From Anthoceros angustus (lineage: Eukaryota; Streptophyta; Anthocerotopsida; Anthocerotales; Anthocerotaceae): a stretch of 64,000 nucleotides of DNA. The translations under genes and the position numbers were made by a program. Shown here one piece after another: positions 10,531 through 20,722 of the stretch (within the stretch, counting starts at the first letter, position 1; every line of letters starts with the position of its first letter). The notes under the pieces were generated by a model. That model was not told the DNA's origin. It made no database searches and was given only the letters and a program-made list of their open reading frames with translations. The DNA is taken from positions 1 through 64,000 of the forward strand of contig VJWM01000323.1 of NCBI GenBank assembly GCA_010909165.1, given 5' to 3'.

Positions 10531-12430
10531 AAGAGAGTACCACCACGTCCGGAAGGAGTGACCTTTTCCGATAAAAGTTCGAGAAGTTCGAGGGAATGTA
10601 TGATGCTATAGAAGACGAGAGCTAGAGTCCGTAAGGTAGCAAGGATTTCTAAGTACCTAGGTGTAGAGGAGATGGTAGAGTTGAAGAAGTTTGGGGAGCA
10701 ACATGTGAATGAAAGTTTTATTTTTCGAGAAACCGGAGAACGACTTGAGGCCACAGATGACCGATTTCGACGAGGAGTTGGTTGCCACGGGTCAAGGGGG
10801 AGGACGTGAGCATGTTGTAGACAGCCTAAGAATTGATCAGCAAGACTTGTTGCAGAGAGGCCAAATGAGCAAGAAGGGAGCGCAGCGTGAAAAAGCCGCA
10901 GCAGACAACTGGAACCGAGAGAGAGGATAAGGGGGCGCCAGCATGGGCGCAAAGAGGAGGCTGAAATGATCCTCAAGGGTGAGCAGTCAGGAGGGCTGCA
11001 AGTGGAGGCCATCACGATGGCAAAGAAACAAAGAAAACGACGAGCACCGCCAAAGAACAAGGAAGGCGCCCCACTTGGCGAGGTCAGAAGCCAGGCGCCA
11101 TGAGGCCGCAAGGAGGAGAAGGCCCTAGGGAGGTGGACACACCAGAGGGCGAAGGAGGAGATGCGCTTCATGAAAAGTTTGAGCGTAAACCGAAGGGAGA
11201 GTTGGCGATCCGTGGCAATCACTCAAAATTCACCATGGAGGTGCAGCAAGGCGAGGAGGTCGCCATGGGAGCGCAATCTGACCTGGACATGAGGCTAGGC
11301 CAACAAGAAGGGAGGAAATCGGAACTTGGTTGGAAGGGAGTCACAACCCGACCGCAAGCCGTAAAACTTGCAAGATTGGCAAAGCAGGAGGAAACGGTTT
11401 TGTGAATGAGGTTGAGCATGCCGTCAGCAACAACGCCCAGGGGTTTGCTGGTAAGCGAGCTAGCAAGAGACCACAACGCTGGCAAGGATGATGGAGAAAT
11501 TGCGAAGAAATCGCAATTTGGAGGAAGGAGAAGTGGCACACAAAATGGTGTGCCGAGGAGTGGCCAGAGCCCGTGGAGCGAGGATGGCTCTATGGTGATG
11601 TGTATGAAGGAGGATTGTGGAGAAATCACACCTCAAGATATGCTTGCGTGGAATTGCAAGAAGGAGCACCACCAATTCACGGTCGACAGGAAATTGCCGT
11701 GAAACCGCAGAACGTAAGGAGATCGCCACTAGATCGCGATCTAGGGCTAGACATGAGTCTAGAAGGTCGGGAGATGGTGTACCAGCGATGATGCACAAAG
11801 CTGCACTGCACCAGTGTGAGCGAGGCGGCCAGCACCAACATCCACCGTGAACAAGCTAGATGGAAACAAGCAAGGCGTGGCTGGCCTAGAGGTCAAGAGC
11901 AAGTCTTGATGCTAGAAAGCCAAGGATCCGTGAAGGGAGTTTTGTGTGAGATGCCGCAACCTAATGAATTGGGGATTCCGAGCGAGGAGAAAGGGTGAGC
12001 AAGAGGGCTGCAAGTGGAGGCCACGAAGTGGCAAAGGGAGAAGAGAAACGGAGAAAAGGAGGGACTCCCACACATGGCGGTGTGGAAGAGCGTATGATGG
12101 AGCCTCGAGTAGGGACGGCTCGAGGATGGTGTGCATGGAAAGAAGCGTGAAGAAACCGCGATTCAAGGGGAGCAGAAAAGGAATTGGCGAATTCATGGGC
12201 GGCCAAGGAAGCCACTTTTGTGGAGGTACGGCATGTCGAGAGTATTGTCGAGGAGCGAGCTAGCTCGGGCCGGAGCCTAAGGTCATGGCGGTGACCACCG
12301 CCGCAAGAAGAGTTGACGACCGTAGGCATGGATACCGCAGCTGGCGATGCAAGGAGCGTGCGGCCCACGGGTCATAATGTACATGCGCACGCTGTCCGCG
12401 GTGGGCGAGGAAGTGGCAAAAAGTGCATGC
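10531..12430 (+). other. Repetitive middle region of the nested Gypsy
   Basis: Where RT and the integrase core should lie, there is instead a purine-rich region without pol motifs. The block 'gggctgcaagtggaggcca' occurs near 10992 and again near 12006, each with a similar downstream 'atggcaaag'-type stretch, and related copies lie outside the Copia at about 15050 and 15280. Open frames on either strand here are short and not protein-like. Probably an internal rearrangement or insertion. Confidence 0.4.
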
Positions 12431-12439
12431 AAAGAGGTT

Positions 12440-12912
12440 GGAGGCCATTATTTAGTGTAAATCACGTGAAGAAAATCTTAGATGCATTGTGGGCTTACAG
12501 AAAGCGGAGAAAGTGACTACCAAGAAGACTCTATTATTTAACGTATGGGATGTCTCCGTGATGCCTGAATTTGAGGTACCTACCTATAGATCATGGAGGA
12601 TGAGCGAAATTGCAGAGGAGAGTGGGAAGTTAGACTAGAGTCTTTCATAGAGCATGAGGAATGGGAAGAGGCTTTAGAAGAAACCCAAATAATTCAGGAG
12701 CTTAGAAAGGAGAGGCATGATGGGAATTAAGGAAGCAAGAGGCTATCATGGCCGGGATTTGGTTCTTCTATATGATGGTCGTTACATGGATTTCGGAAGC
12801 TTAGGACCGACGTGTGGTGGCAGTATGAGAATGGATCCGCAATTACGCCGGATGGGGATTTGCTACTAACTAGAGTGAATGGGTGGAAGGTTAAGAAGCA
12901 CCTTCACTGAGA
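12440..12912 (+). pseudogene. Gypsy integrase C-terminal end
   Basis: Using more than one frame I read KILDALWAYRK, TKKTLYYLTYGMS, EFEVPTYR, a VLLYDG-like strand, and LLTRVNGWKVKKHLHR near the end (about 12860-12910). LDALWAYR, YLTYG and the final NGxxVKxxxLR are integrase-tail signatures in plant Ty3/Gypsy elements; pol ends a few dozen bases before the PPT, as expected. Catalytic residues would lie further upstream and are absent. Confidence 0.8.
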
Positions 12913-12947
12913 TCTCTTGCGAGGACGCAAACAGTGAGGAGGGAGTA

Positions 12948-13437
12948 TGTGGAACGCAAAAGTTTGGGCAATCGGTTTAAGTGAGTTGTTTTTGAACAGT
13001 CCAATGCTTTTGATAGAAATGGTTTGGTGGAAACATGCAGAAATGTTTTTGTTCATTGAAGCCGGAGTCGAGGATGCTGGAAGGCAGAGAGGATACTTAG
13101 GGAAAAGAAACGGATCAAAATGACCTTCTAGTGAGGAGGGTAGGAGACATATGTGAACGGTAGGAGATGTCCCACCGGTAGGAGGTATCCTACCACCGAG
13201 GAGAAACTCCTACCACGGTAGGCTGGTGAGAGAACTCCTACCCCATAGGTATGGGTAGGAGAATGTCCCACCACCGTAGGTAAGCGCCCAGCTAGCGTTT
13301 TGATGACCCACAGGAGTAGCTCCTACCACGGAAAAGGGTGAAGGCAATTAAGCCAAGGAAGTAGCTTGAGGTTGCAGTAAGCAAATGTTGATAGGCTTGC
13401 AGAGGCAAAGGCCTGATTATTCCACCACCTAGTTTGC
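12948..13437 (+). repeat. Start of 3' LTR of the nested Gypsy
   Basis: Begins TGTGGAACGCAAAAGTTTGG directly after the PPT. The same start opens the two solo LTRs (minus strand, from 21624 and 43079), which confirms it as an LTR terminus. Includes the palindrome-rich segment 13140-13320. The final 100 bp match 3752-3840. Confidence 0.7.
13140..13320. repeat. Cluster of short CCTACC/GGTAGG palindromes
   Basis: At least seven inverted pairs of the words CCTACC and GGTAGG (or CTCCTACC and GGTAGGAG) with 1-6 bp between arms, for example 'ctcctaccacggtagg'. The arms are conserved while spacing and flanks vary. Related clusters lie at 3385-3425, 8286-8325, 15545-16130, 18070-18125, 19675-19745 and 23095-23220. 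Confidence 0.65.
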
Positions 13438-13611
13438 GATGCTCCCATCGACATACTCCCAAACATCTCTCGCGTTGAGGTTAGCTTGCATTCGTGCTCT
13501 CCAGCTTTCGTAATGGACAGGTTTGCCATCAAACCGGTCCTTTTCTTTGAATTCTCCAGAGTATGTGCCGGCTTGAGTAACGGTACCCATGTTGAGAGGG
13601 GGTGGAACCAC
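13438..13611 (-). pseudogene. Copia gag N-terminal part
   Basis: Starts with ATG at 13611 and reads MVPPPLNMGTVTQAG, then FDGKPVHYESWRARMQANLN and ARDVWEYVDGSI. This is the conserved start of plant Copia gag (F-D-G-x-N-Y-x-x-W, then WEYVDG). It breaks off at the junction with the nested Gypsy at about 13437. Gag forms the particle that packages element RNA. Confidence 0.85.
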
Positions 13612-13812
13612 TAAATGCGGTGGTGGGTTGAATGCAGGGTAACTAGCTTGCAGAACGTAAGAAATGCTCGCTTCATGCCTAGATCCTCGCTACCATCACC
13701 GCCAATCCTCCCAAAACAACCAACGTAGACCAAAAGACATGGAATACAAAAAGACATGTGGTAAGTACCGTTCTGTGGGTGATCATTTAGGTTAGATGTC
13801 AACAGATGCAAA

Positions 13813-14548
13813 CTAACGCGAAACGGTTGGGAAGATGGAGGCCGTGTCCAGCCTACCAACCGTCACCCTTAGGAAGAGCGGCGATTGATGTCTCGCCGCG
13901 TGGCACTTCGCAGGCTGCGTGATCGCACTCATATCCCCTCCAACTGAGCGGCGGATCCCGTAGCCGCGAGGCTTACAATTGGCCGCCCGCCGCTTGATCG
14001 CCTGGTCGATCCTCGCAGGGCGGCAGAGATGAGAGCAGATTGGCAGCCGATGACACCGGGCGCACGCAGTCCACTTCCAAGCGCCCAACTGGCCTCGACA
14101 AAGAAGGACAAGAAGTCGTGACCTGCAAGGGGGTTTGATAACAATAATGGTGCGCCGCCTCGCCGTAAAAGTAAGGATTGTTGTCGACAAATTTGGGTAA
14201 GAATCGACTCCTCGATGCTGGTAATCCTTGAGCGTAAGGCCTCCAGCCTGAATTCAACCAAGGAATCAAAAGAATTGAACCCTCCGTCGATCGTCAGCAT
14301 GTAGGTGAGTCTGGATTGTCTCAATCATGACCGTTGGGTGGGACGAGGAAGGGGCCTGCCCCAAAGTTGAGTTGGTGAGACCTCCTCGCTGGTGGAGGAG
14401 ATGCCCACAAGCGTCGCTGGCCGGCAGGAAACTTGTGCACAAAATGACGGTTCCCCTGCCGCTCAACTTGATGTGTTCGGCTCCTGTGTTGTCTGTTCAC
14501 AAATTGTGACAACGTCTCCTCAGGCCGCCGTCCGTTTCTCCGCGCCAT
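13813..14548 (-). pseudogene. Frameshifted ORF between PBS and gag of the Copia element
   Basis: In the roughly 1.1-kb leader between PBS and gag, the minus strand carries overlapping open stretches that join into one protein-like reading: a basic MARRNGRRPEETLSQFVNRQ start at 14548, then FDSLVEFRLEALRSRITSIE (about 14200-14275), then an Arg/Pro/Cys-rich tail. Product unknown; an extra ORF ahead of gag is unusual for Copia. Confidence 0.35.
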
Positions 14549-14744
14549 TTTGCAATTGTAGTAGACTCATTTACATATCCATTAGAGAAAAAGTACTAAT
14601 TATGTCTAGAGTGCAAGCAGAGATGAATTTCTAATCACACAAAATACAAATCCCTCAAGCAGAGATTTGTACATTATGTGGATAGCAAAATCATCTACGC
14701 TGAAAGCATTCTAGACTAGAATTAGATGGATCAAAAGAGCTAGT

Positions 14745-14756
14745 GCTCTGATACCA
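14745..14756 (-). other. Copia primer-binding site
   Basis: Minus strand TGGTATCAGAGC, immediately adjoining the 5' LTR. This is the classic plant Copia primer site complementary to initiator-Met tRNA. Confidence 0.95.
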
Positions 14757-14914
14757 TGCTAACGCGGAAGCGTGCTTACAAATGAAAAGCATTGATTAAT
14801 AAATGGCATGAGATGTCTCCTTAAATACAAAAATTTGGTGTCTCTTGAGTTAACTACCTAACTAGAGTATATTTAATATGAGATAAGCTATGTTAGGGTT
14901 TCTTACTCCTAACA
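14757..14914 (-). repeat. Copia 5' LTR (158 bp)
   Basis: Same length as the 3' LTR and identical at 155 positions. Flanked on the outside by the GGAAG duplication and on the inside by the PBS. Confidence 0.93.
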
Positions 14915-14919
14915 GGAAG

Positions 14920-15432
14920 ATGGGTCAAGTGCCCGTAATGGTGGAATTGTGCAGATCCGTCAGAGGGGCTCTAGGCCTGAGCTCAGACAGAGGAGGCAGA
15001 ATTGGTGCAAGGATGGGAGCGGGAGCTCATGTTCGGTGAGCAGCCACAAGGGTTGCAAGAGGAGGCCATGGCGGTGCCGAGGCAGTGCTCAATGGAGTCA
15101 CGGCGTGAGGATGGCATGATAGGGCCGTGTGTTGAACTAGGAAAGGCCGGTAGAGCACTTACAGCAGTTGAATTTGTAGCTGGGCTACAAGATGGAGGTG
15201 TGGCCAAACCATAGGAAGGCAAAGGTGTGGCAACACATGGTGAAGGGATCACAACAGTGTGCATCATGACGGAATGCGTGGGGCTGCAAGTCAAAGTGAA
15301 GGGAGGCCGTTGTGGTGGCCGCAAAGAGAAATGGGTAGCAAGAAGGGTTGATACGAGATGTTGTGGAGGCGTGAGGAGTTTACCGGGGAATAAGTCTAGT
15401 TTATTCAAGTTGAGAGTTGTGCATAAGCAATT
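14920..15432 (+). other. Outer retroelement sequence right of the Copia insertion
   Basis: Continuation of the element that was split by the Copia. Purine-rich, with copies of the 'gggttgcaagaggaggccatg' type of block (about 15050 and 15280) also found inside the nested Gypsy. Open frames (15002-15214, 15227-15571) show no known domain. Confidence 0.3.
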
Positions 15433-15533
15433 GGGTGTGTTGGACAATGAAGCTGTAAGAACTCCAAAGTTAAGCGTTCTAAGGGTGGATCAGTACCGAG
15501 ATGGGGTGCTTTTTGTGTGTGGTGTTTCAGCTT
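15433..15533 (+). ncRNA. 5S rRNA-like sequence within a retroelement (degenerate)
   Basis: The core 15457-15509 contains AAGAACTCCAAAGTTAAGCG, then CAGTACCGAGATGGGG. Plant 5S rRNA has AGAACTCCG-AGTTAAGCGTGC and AGTACTAGGATGGGTGACC in the same order and spacing, covering the box A and box C internal promoter positions. The stretch opens with GGGTGTG, like the 5S start (GGGTGCG). Outside the core similarity fades. Because it lies among LTR sequences it resembles the known Cassandra TRIM elements, whose LTRs carry a 5S-derived domain, rather than a 5S gene array. Not expected to give functional rRNA. Confidence 0.6.
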
Positions 15534-15544
15534 ATTATCTTTGC

Positions 15545-16130
15545 AGAAGTCACATCAGAGCAGGGTGGTAGGGTGGTAGTGGACGTAGGGCATGGCACTC
15601 CCTACTGTAGGGAGGGAGGTGCACCACGCGGAGTGCAGGTGGCGGAGGGTCCCGGACGTTAAGGTAGTATGTAGGGTAGCAACAAGGGTGACCCTACACA
15701 GGTAGAGTGGGTCCCACATGTATGTATGTGGGTAGGACTCATGCGTGTCCATAAGTAGGGGATATGTGCAGACTAAGGCTCCATAAGTAGGGGATATGTG
15801 GGTAGGACGCGCGTGTCCCACGCACTTCTACATCGTGGAGTAGTAGGCGGTGCCCACAAGTAGGGGATATGTGGGTAGGACGGTGCGTGTCCCTACGCAC
15901 TTCCCTACCGAGGGAACAAGTAGGGGATAGAGATGCAGGGTAAGACTGTGGTGGCCCTACATGGGTAGGATGAAGTGAGAGAGATGCAGTATGGGTGTGG
16001 GGCCCCTCACGGTAGCGTTGGCTAGATAGGTAGGTGGGATGAGTGTCTCCTCACCGTAGAGTGGTGAGGTCTCCTCACCGTGAGGGAGTGGTGAGACCCC
16101 ACGGGGCGCAAGTGGGCGACACCCTACTTG
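15545..16130. repeat. Long cluster of GTAGGG/CCCTAC palindromes and short repeats
   Basis: Dense runs of inverted words such as 'cactccctactgtagggaggg' (about 15596) and repeats of 'aagtaggggatatgtgggtagga' at about 15761, 15783, 15858 and 15908, plus 'gtctcctcaccgtagagtggtgag' near 16040-16080. Local duplication explains the tandem part; the recurring palindrome core matches other LTR copies in the window. Confidence 0.6.
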
Positions 16131-16796
16131 GATACTTGGGAAGCAAACTTTCCATATTAGGCGTGTCAACCTAGGAAGTTGTTAAAAGGGCGTATATGCA
16201 AGGTTGTGGATAAATAGGATATATTAGGAATAATGGAACATAAATATGTAGGTAGGGTGCTTTTAGGGCTAAACAGAGGATTTGGAAATGGTGCCACATG
16301 GCAAGGAATCACCTATATCAAGGAGTTTCAGTACTACCAAAGGGGGCCTGTGTGTAGGGAGTGGCACCTAGGAAGCTATGAGGAATTGTAGGAAAGAGCT
16401 TGTGCATGCAAGGGAAAGCTAGGCAAGGACTTGGTGGGAATCAGCCTGTGTGCAAGGAGAAGGAGGTGTGCATGCATAAGGAGTTGTGTGTGAAGGATTT
16501 GAAGCAATCGTGAAGAGGGCAACGGCGCTGATTATTTTGTGCCTAGGACCTTGCAAGTGAGGGATTTGAAGCATAAGGAGTATATCCGTGAGGACATCAA
16601 GTTTGAGCTAGGTGGGACTGTGGAGTGAAGAGGAAGTAAGTGGAAAAGGGTTGAAGTTGCTCTCTTGGTGGATTTTGTGTGGCGAGTGAAGAAAGCTTGC
16701 AATTGTGTGTAGAAACTGAGGTGACAACTAGGTGGAAACGAGCACGTGGGCGTGCCCAAGCTTGTCTTGTTTGTGCAGTTATTTTGAAGGTGCAAG
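16131..16796 (+). other. Leader of long-LTR family 2 upstream of its ORF
   Basis: AT-richer stretch ('ggataaataggatatattagg' near 16208) that could be a promoter, followed by about 500 bp without a long frame up to the ATG at 16797. No other feature seen. Confidence 0.3.
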
Positions 16797-16841
16797 ATGG
16801 TGAAAGCGCCTGCACCTAAGAAGGGCAAGTTGGTTGCTAGG
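16797..16841 (+). pseudogene. Start of the family-2 LTR ORF, cut by a solo LTR
   Basis: ATG opening MVKAPAPKKGKLVAR, a Lys/Pro-rich start like the family-1 LTR ORF (MPRAGKGKGKEPPAKG). It is interrupted at 16841 by the solo LTR with the duplication CTAGG; the frame resumes after 21629 with an EEVQM-like stretch, heavily broken. Product unknown. Confidence 0.45.
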
Positions 16842-17665
16842 TGTGGTAGGGAAAACCCCGGGCACTCCCGAGGTCCTCCCACTATAGCGGCCACACTTAT
16901 CCCATTGTCGCTTCGTACGTTGGGTTTCGTCCCATGAGACTTGTGTGAAAGTTCCAGGCCTTGTGATCGCCGATCGCTACCTGCAGAGACACAAATTCTC
17001 AGCCTTCTCAACGAGCAAGGCGCCCTCCACTCTCCCTCTTACAAGAGTGCACCACTTGCGCGCTCAAAAATCGCCAATCCTCGACCTACATACAACACAC
17101 CGGTGCCCCGCCGAGGGAGCCTATCACGGCGCCTGTGACCCCCGATCCACACCGCGATTTCGTCCCTACTAAGACCACTCTTCTCCACCTGTGAGCGCTT
17201 TACTTGCATTTGGGATTCCCTTAGGCTCGCCTGTGGCCTTCCACCAACACCCACCTCTAATCCTCTACTCATCTTCTCATCTCTCATCCTCTTCCTCCTA
17301 TTCTAACCTCGCTTTCATCGGTTTCTCGACCGCTTACGACAACCGCTGGGTCGGCCTCCACCAAGTTCTTCCTTGGCTTGCTGAGTTTGACACGAGAACC
17401 TCCCAGGAGTCTTTCCCCTCAAGCCGAGAGTTCCCCGGCATTGCCACACACCCAAAGCAAAGCAATTTCACACAACCATTCACAAGGGGAGCAACTCGTT
17501 TAGGCACTTGCAGGAGCAAGTCCTCCACCAAGCACTCCGACCACCGCGACTTCCTCTCTACCGAGACTGCTGTTGGCTCACACCGCACGAAATTCCTCTG
17601 TAATGGCAAAGGACTCGAGGGTGGAAGCGCAAGACATGATACTTTACTTTGTGAAATCCTCCTCC

Positions 17666-17676
17666 TCTTATAGGAG
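17666..17676 (-). promoter_or_regulatory. Putative LTR promoter (TATA-like) near the 3' end of the solo LTR
   Basis: Minus strand 'ggcctcctataagaggagg'. The same sequence occurs in the copies near 23930 and 39180, and a related 'cctccctataaaaggagg' in family 2. Its place about 0.8 kb from the LTR end suits a U3/R boundary. Confidence 0.5.
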
Positions 17677-17939
17677 GCCTTCATACACCTCCCTTAGGTG
17701 ACCCTACCGCAGTCACCTTTTCCAATTTTCTATTATTTCCTACAAGATTTAATGTCCTGCATCTAAGTCATTGTCGATCCTTGGTAAATTCTATTCTAGT
17801 AACTTCACCTAAGACCATCCTTAAGGATGTCACACCATCATCCTTCTATTCTTCCCAAAGCTCATTTATGGTCATTGACCATTCTAGTCCTTATCGCTGG
17901 TGGACGTGTCTTGTGGGATTGGCTCCTCGCCTCCTTTTG

Positions 17940-20722
17940 CTCTGCCTTCCCGCATCTTCCTAATGTGTGGGGTACAATCTGCCCCCTTCCTCCATCTCTG
18001 CGGGCGGCATTCCTTCCATTTCGCCTCCGGCCAGCGCGCCTTTTCTCCTCCGCCGCTCTGGCCTTCATCGCACTACCGCGGTAGTCCGGACATCGGTACA
18101 CTACCTACCATGGTAGTCGCCCTATCTCCTTCTTCTCCTTCCTCCATCGGTGATCTTCGGGGTGAGTTCCTCTCCTTCCTTGCCGTTGATTTGTCCATAC
18201 CTATCATGGAGCATGTCTTCTCTTCCCCATTGTCACCATGCACTAACTCTCCGGCCTTTTGCTGGTCCTCTCCTCGGCCCGGCCTCCCTTATCGTGGGTG
18301 AGGGAACTCACCCTCCCCTTCCTCGGCTGACACTTAGTCTCCTCCGGGGTTGTCTCCCCACCACCTGCTCCTCCTCAGGGTATACTACCGGACCCCGGCT
18401 CCTTCATCCTCGCCAGCCTCGCCCGACTCCCCAGCCCGCGCCTGCACCCTACCCCTAGTCCGCACACAGAGTGTGGTTGTCACCGGACCGCGACTGTGGT
18501 AGTGGTCACCCACCGTGGTAGGTTGACCCCTGTGAGGGTGGGCTTCCTCCGCGCCACCTTCTACCTTGGCGCCACGGCCGCCTCCTTCCCTCCCGACTCC
18601 TCGATTCCTGAGTCCATTTCCCGATGGCCTCATCAAAATCGGAGGCCTCTGGCTGCACTTGCAGCTCCTTTCTCCATCATCATGAGGACCCAATGTCCTC
18701 CTCTTGGCCAAACGCAAGACTCATTGTTGGCCTTCAAAATCTATTGTGGAGGTGAGCCCCAAGCTATGATATTGCATTTGGAGATCATCAATCTCCGTGG
18801 GCCACTCTCCATCTTCACACCTACCTTGTAGGCGTCCCTTGAGGTGGTCAATTCCCCACCTTGACATGGAGGGTCACATTCTCCTCCCTCACTTTACTTG
18901 GCCAATTTTGCTCAAGGGCATAGTCCGCCCAAAATCGCTTCTCACCACCGATTCTGCACCACCTTCTTGTGATGCTCCTCCTCTTGGAACCTCCTTTGTT
19001 CCAGAGCCTGCTTGGCAAGTCTCTTCCTTCTCCACTTGCCACCACTCTTTCTTGCCGATCTTGAGCCTAGCGCCTTCTTCCAAATTGAACCGGTCCTTCC
19101 TCCTCTTCCATGTCCCGGATTTTGATGGCTTGGGTAGCCATCACTGCTCTGCGTCCAATTGCCGGACGCTATCTTCTCCTTCCGAGAGCCTCTTTTTGCC
19201 CTTCGCTCTTGCTCTAATTGGGCAAAATGCTCCGCCTGCCTCCATGAATTTGGGTTGTTGCCCGAATGGCTCTCTTCTTCAGACACCTTCCCTCTAGGAC
19301 CTTCTCCACCGCTCATCCATGAGGTCGCTGAGCTTCTACCTTTTCCACGCCTTTTCATCGGACTCCATGGCCTCCAATTGCCATTAGTCCCCGCCTTCCT
19401 CCGGCCATGTCTTGAGATTTCACTTCCTCTTGGCATGCCCACAAGGAGGCTGCTAGGTCCCTAGCCCCTTCTTCAAATCCGAGTGCTTCACAAGCACCCA
19501 AGAAATTCTCCTAGGGGTCCTAATTCCCCCTTTCTTGCTGGAAATTTCCAGCTCTCACTCGGGCCATCGCGGCGCGCTGGTCCCTCACTCGCTCCATCCG
19601 CCTCCCACCCGGAGGGAGATGGGCCTCGGCGCCGCCTCGCTTCTTCCCTTCCTGCCAGAGGCTCGCTACCGGGTGCCGCCTACCGCGGTAGTGCCTACCT
19701 ACCATGGTGATCGCCTACCACGGTAGGCCGCCCACCCTTGGTAGACGCCTCCCGGGGTAGTCGGGGTGCCTCTCTAGGCACAAATGAGATGGTGGGACTC
19801 CCCCACCCTTCTGTCACCCCCGTGGTAGTCCTTCTCTCATAGACCACCATTCGGCCTTCCTCGGCCGGTTCCTCCTCTCCCTTGCTCCTGAAAGATTCCC
19901 ACTCCGCAACCTTGTTGCCTCCACATCCTTCTCCTCTTGCTTCTAGCATGCTTGTGGAGGTCGACCTCCCACCGCCTCAATGCAAAAGGCAAAGGCCTTT
20001 CCAACTTGGTGGAGATGGATGACTCAAAGGATGCCAAGCATCTTCAAGCTCCTTGCTTGTGAGAAGCCCCTCGTTTCCCACAAATGCACCAAATAGGTGC
20101 TAGGTAGCCTTGGCCCTTCCTCATCCACCGAATTTGGCTTGAGGAGCTTCTCTGGTGGATGTACGCTTCATACATGATGGTTCCCCAATCCGCTTGGCTC
20201 CCATGGAAATCTTCCACAAAATTGGAGGAAGTTGGTGAAATAAGAAGTGCGTTGGTAATTTACCAACCCCAAGACAATCTTTGAAGAGCCTCCACTTCAC
20301 CTCCTTGATGCTCCAGCCCATTCTGGGCCTTCACCTCCATCCATCATGTCAAGGAATTCTGGAATGTCGGAGAGGGCCTCTTCCTCCATTCGACCTTTCG
20401 AGGAGAGCAATTCGAGCTCTCCTCCTCCGGCTCCATACACTGTCCGATGCCCGAACAGGATCCCATTCCTCCGGTGCAAGGGCTCGATTGATGGAGGTTG
20501 ATGTAACACTCCTCAATCAATTCCAAATTGGTGTAGGCCCATTGGCCATACACCCATCCCAATTGGATGTTTTCCTCCGCCTTGCCGAAAATCAACCAAA
20601 TCGGGGTTGAGCTGCCAAAGCAAGTGAATTGAGGCATCTCGACCTCACCGTGCTCCTTTTCCTTTCCTCCTCGCGAGGAAGAGCCTGGCTGTGGCTCCTT
20701 CCCTTGCCTTTCCTCGAGGCAT
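17940..20722 (-). pseudogene. ORF inside solo LTR (long-LTR family 1)
   Basis: The ATG at 20722 gives MPREERQGKEP. Downstream blocks in shifting frames: ENIQLGWVYGQWAYTNLELI, ELELLSSKGRMEEEALSDIP, LTSKELEDAWHPFE-like, KTWEVDLHKHARSKRRRM, a Gln/Arg/Glu-rich region around HFAQLEQERRAKRGSRKEK (about 19200-19250), and RFQEEEHHKKVVQNRW near 18942. The tail looks like a charged coiled coil. No catalytic motif. The same block order appears at 2101-3625 and 39380-42207, so it was once one protein of several hundred residues. Function unknown. Confidence 0.5.

Larger units (their letters stand above)
8165..13437 (+). mobile_element. Ty3/Gypsy element nested in the Copia element, both LTRs truncated
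   Basis: Oriented opposite to the Copia it interrupts. Order on the plus strand: 3' part of a 5' LTR (8165-9700), PBS, gag-like region, repetitive middle, integrase C-terminus, PPT (GAGGAGGGAGTA, 12936-12947), and the start of a 3' LTR (from 12948). No RT is visible, so most of pol is missing. Both boundaries with Copia fall inside LTR sequence, so no target duplication can be shown. Confidence 0.75.
3968..14914 (-). mobile_element. Ty1/Copia LTR retrotransposon with nested Gypsy insertion
   Basis: A complete element by its ends: 158-bp LTRs at 3968-4125 and 14757-14914, both TGCTAACG...CCTAACA on the plus strand, flanked by the 5-bp duplication GGAAG (3963-3967 and 14915-14919). Reading on the minus strand, a PBS matching the initiator-Met tRNA type (TGGTATCAGAGC) directly follows the 5' LTR and a purine-rich PPT directly precedes the 3' LTR. 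The domain order on the minus strand is upstream ORF, gag, [nested Gypsy], pre-integrase zinc finger, integrase, RT, RNase H, which is the Copia order. The LTRs differ at three of 158 positions, all transitions, with no indel. All coding parts carry frameshifts, so the element is defective. Confidence 0.93.

Noticed and set aside
10524-11222. 232-codon minus-strand frame
   Set aside because: Antisense to the nested Gypsy gag side; Ser/Leu/Arg-rich shadow of a purine-rich strand.
15433-15533. Functional 5S rRNA gene
   Set aside because: Only the core is conserved, both ends diverge, and the neighbourhood is retroelement, so I list it as 5S-like only.
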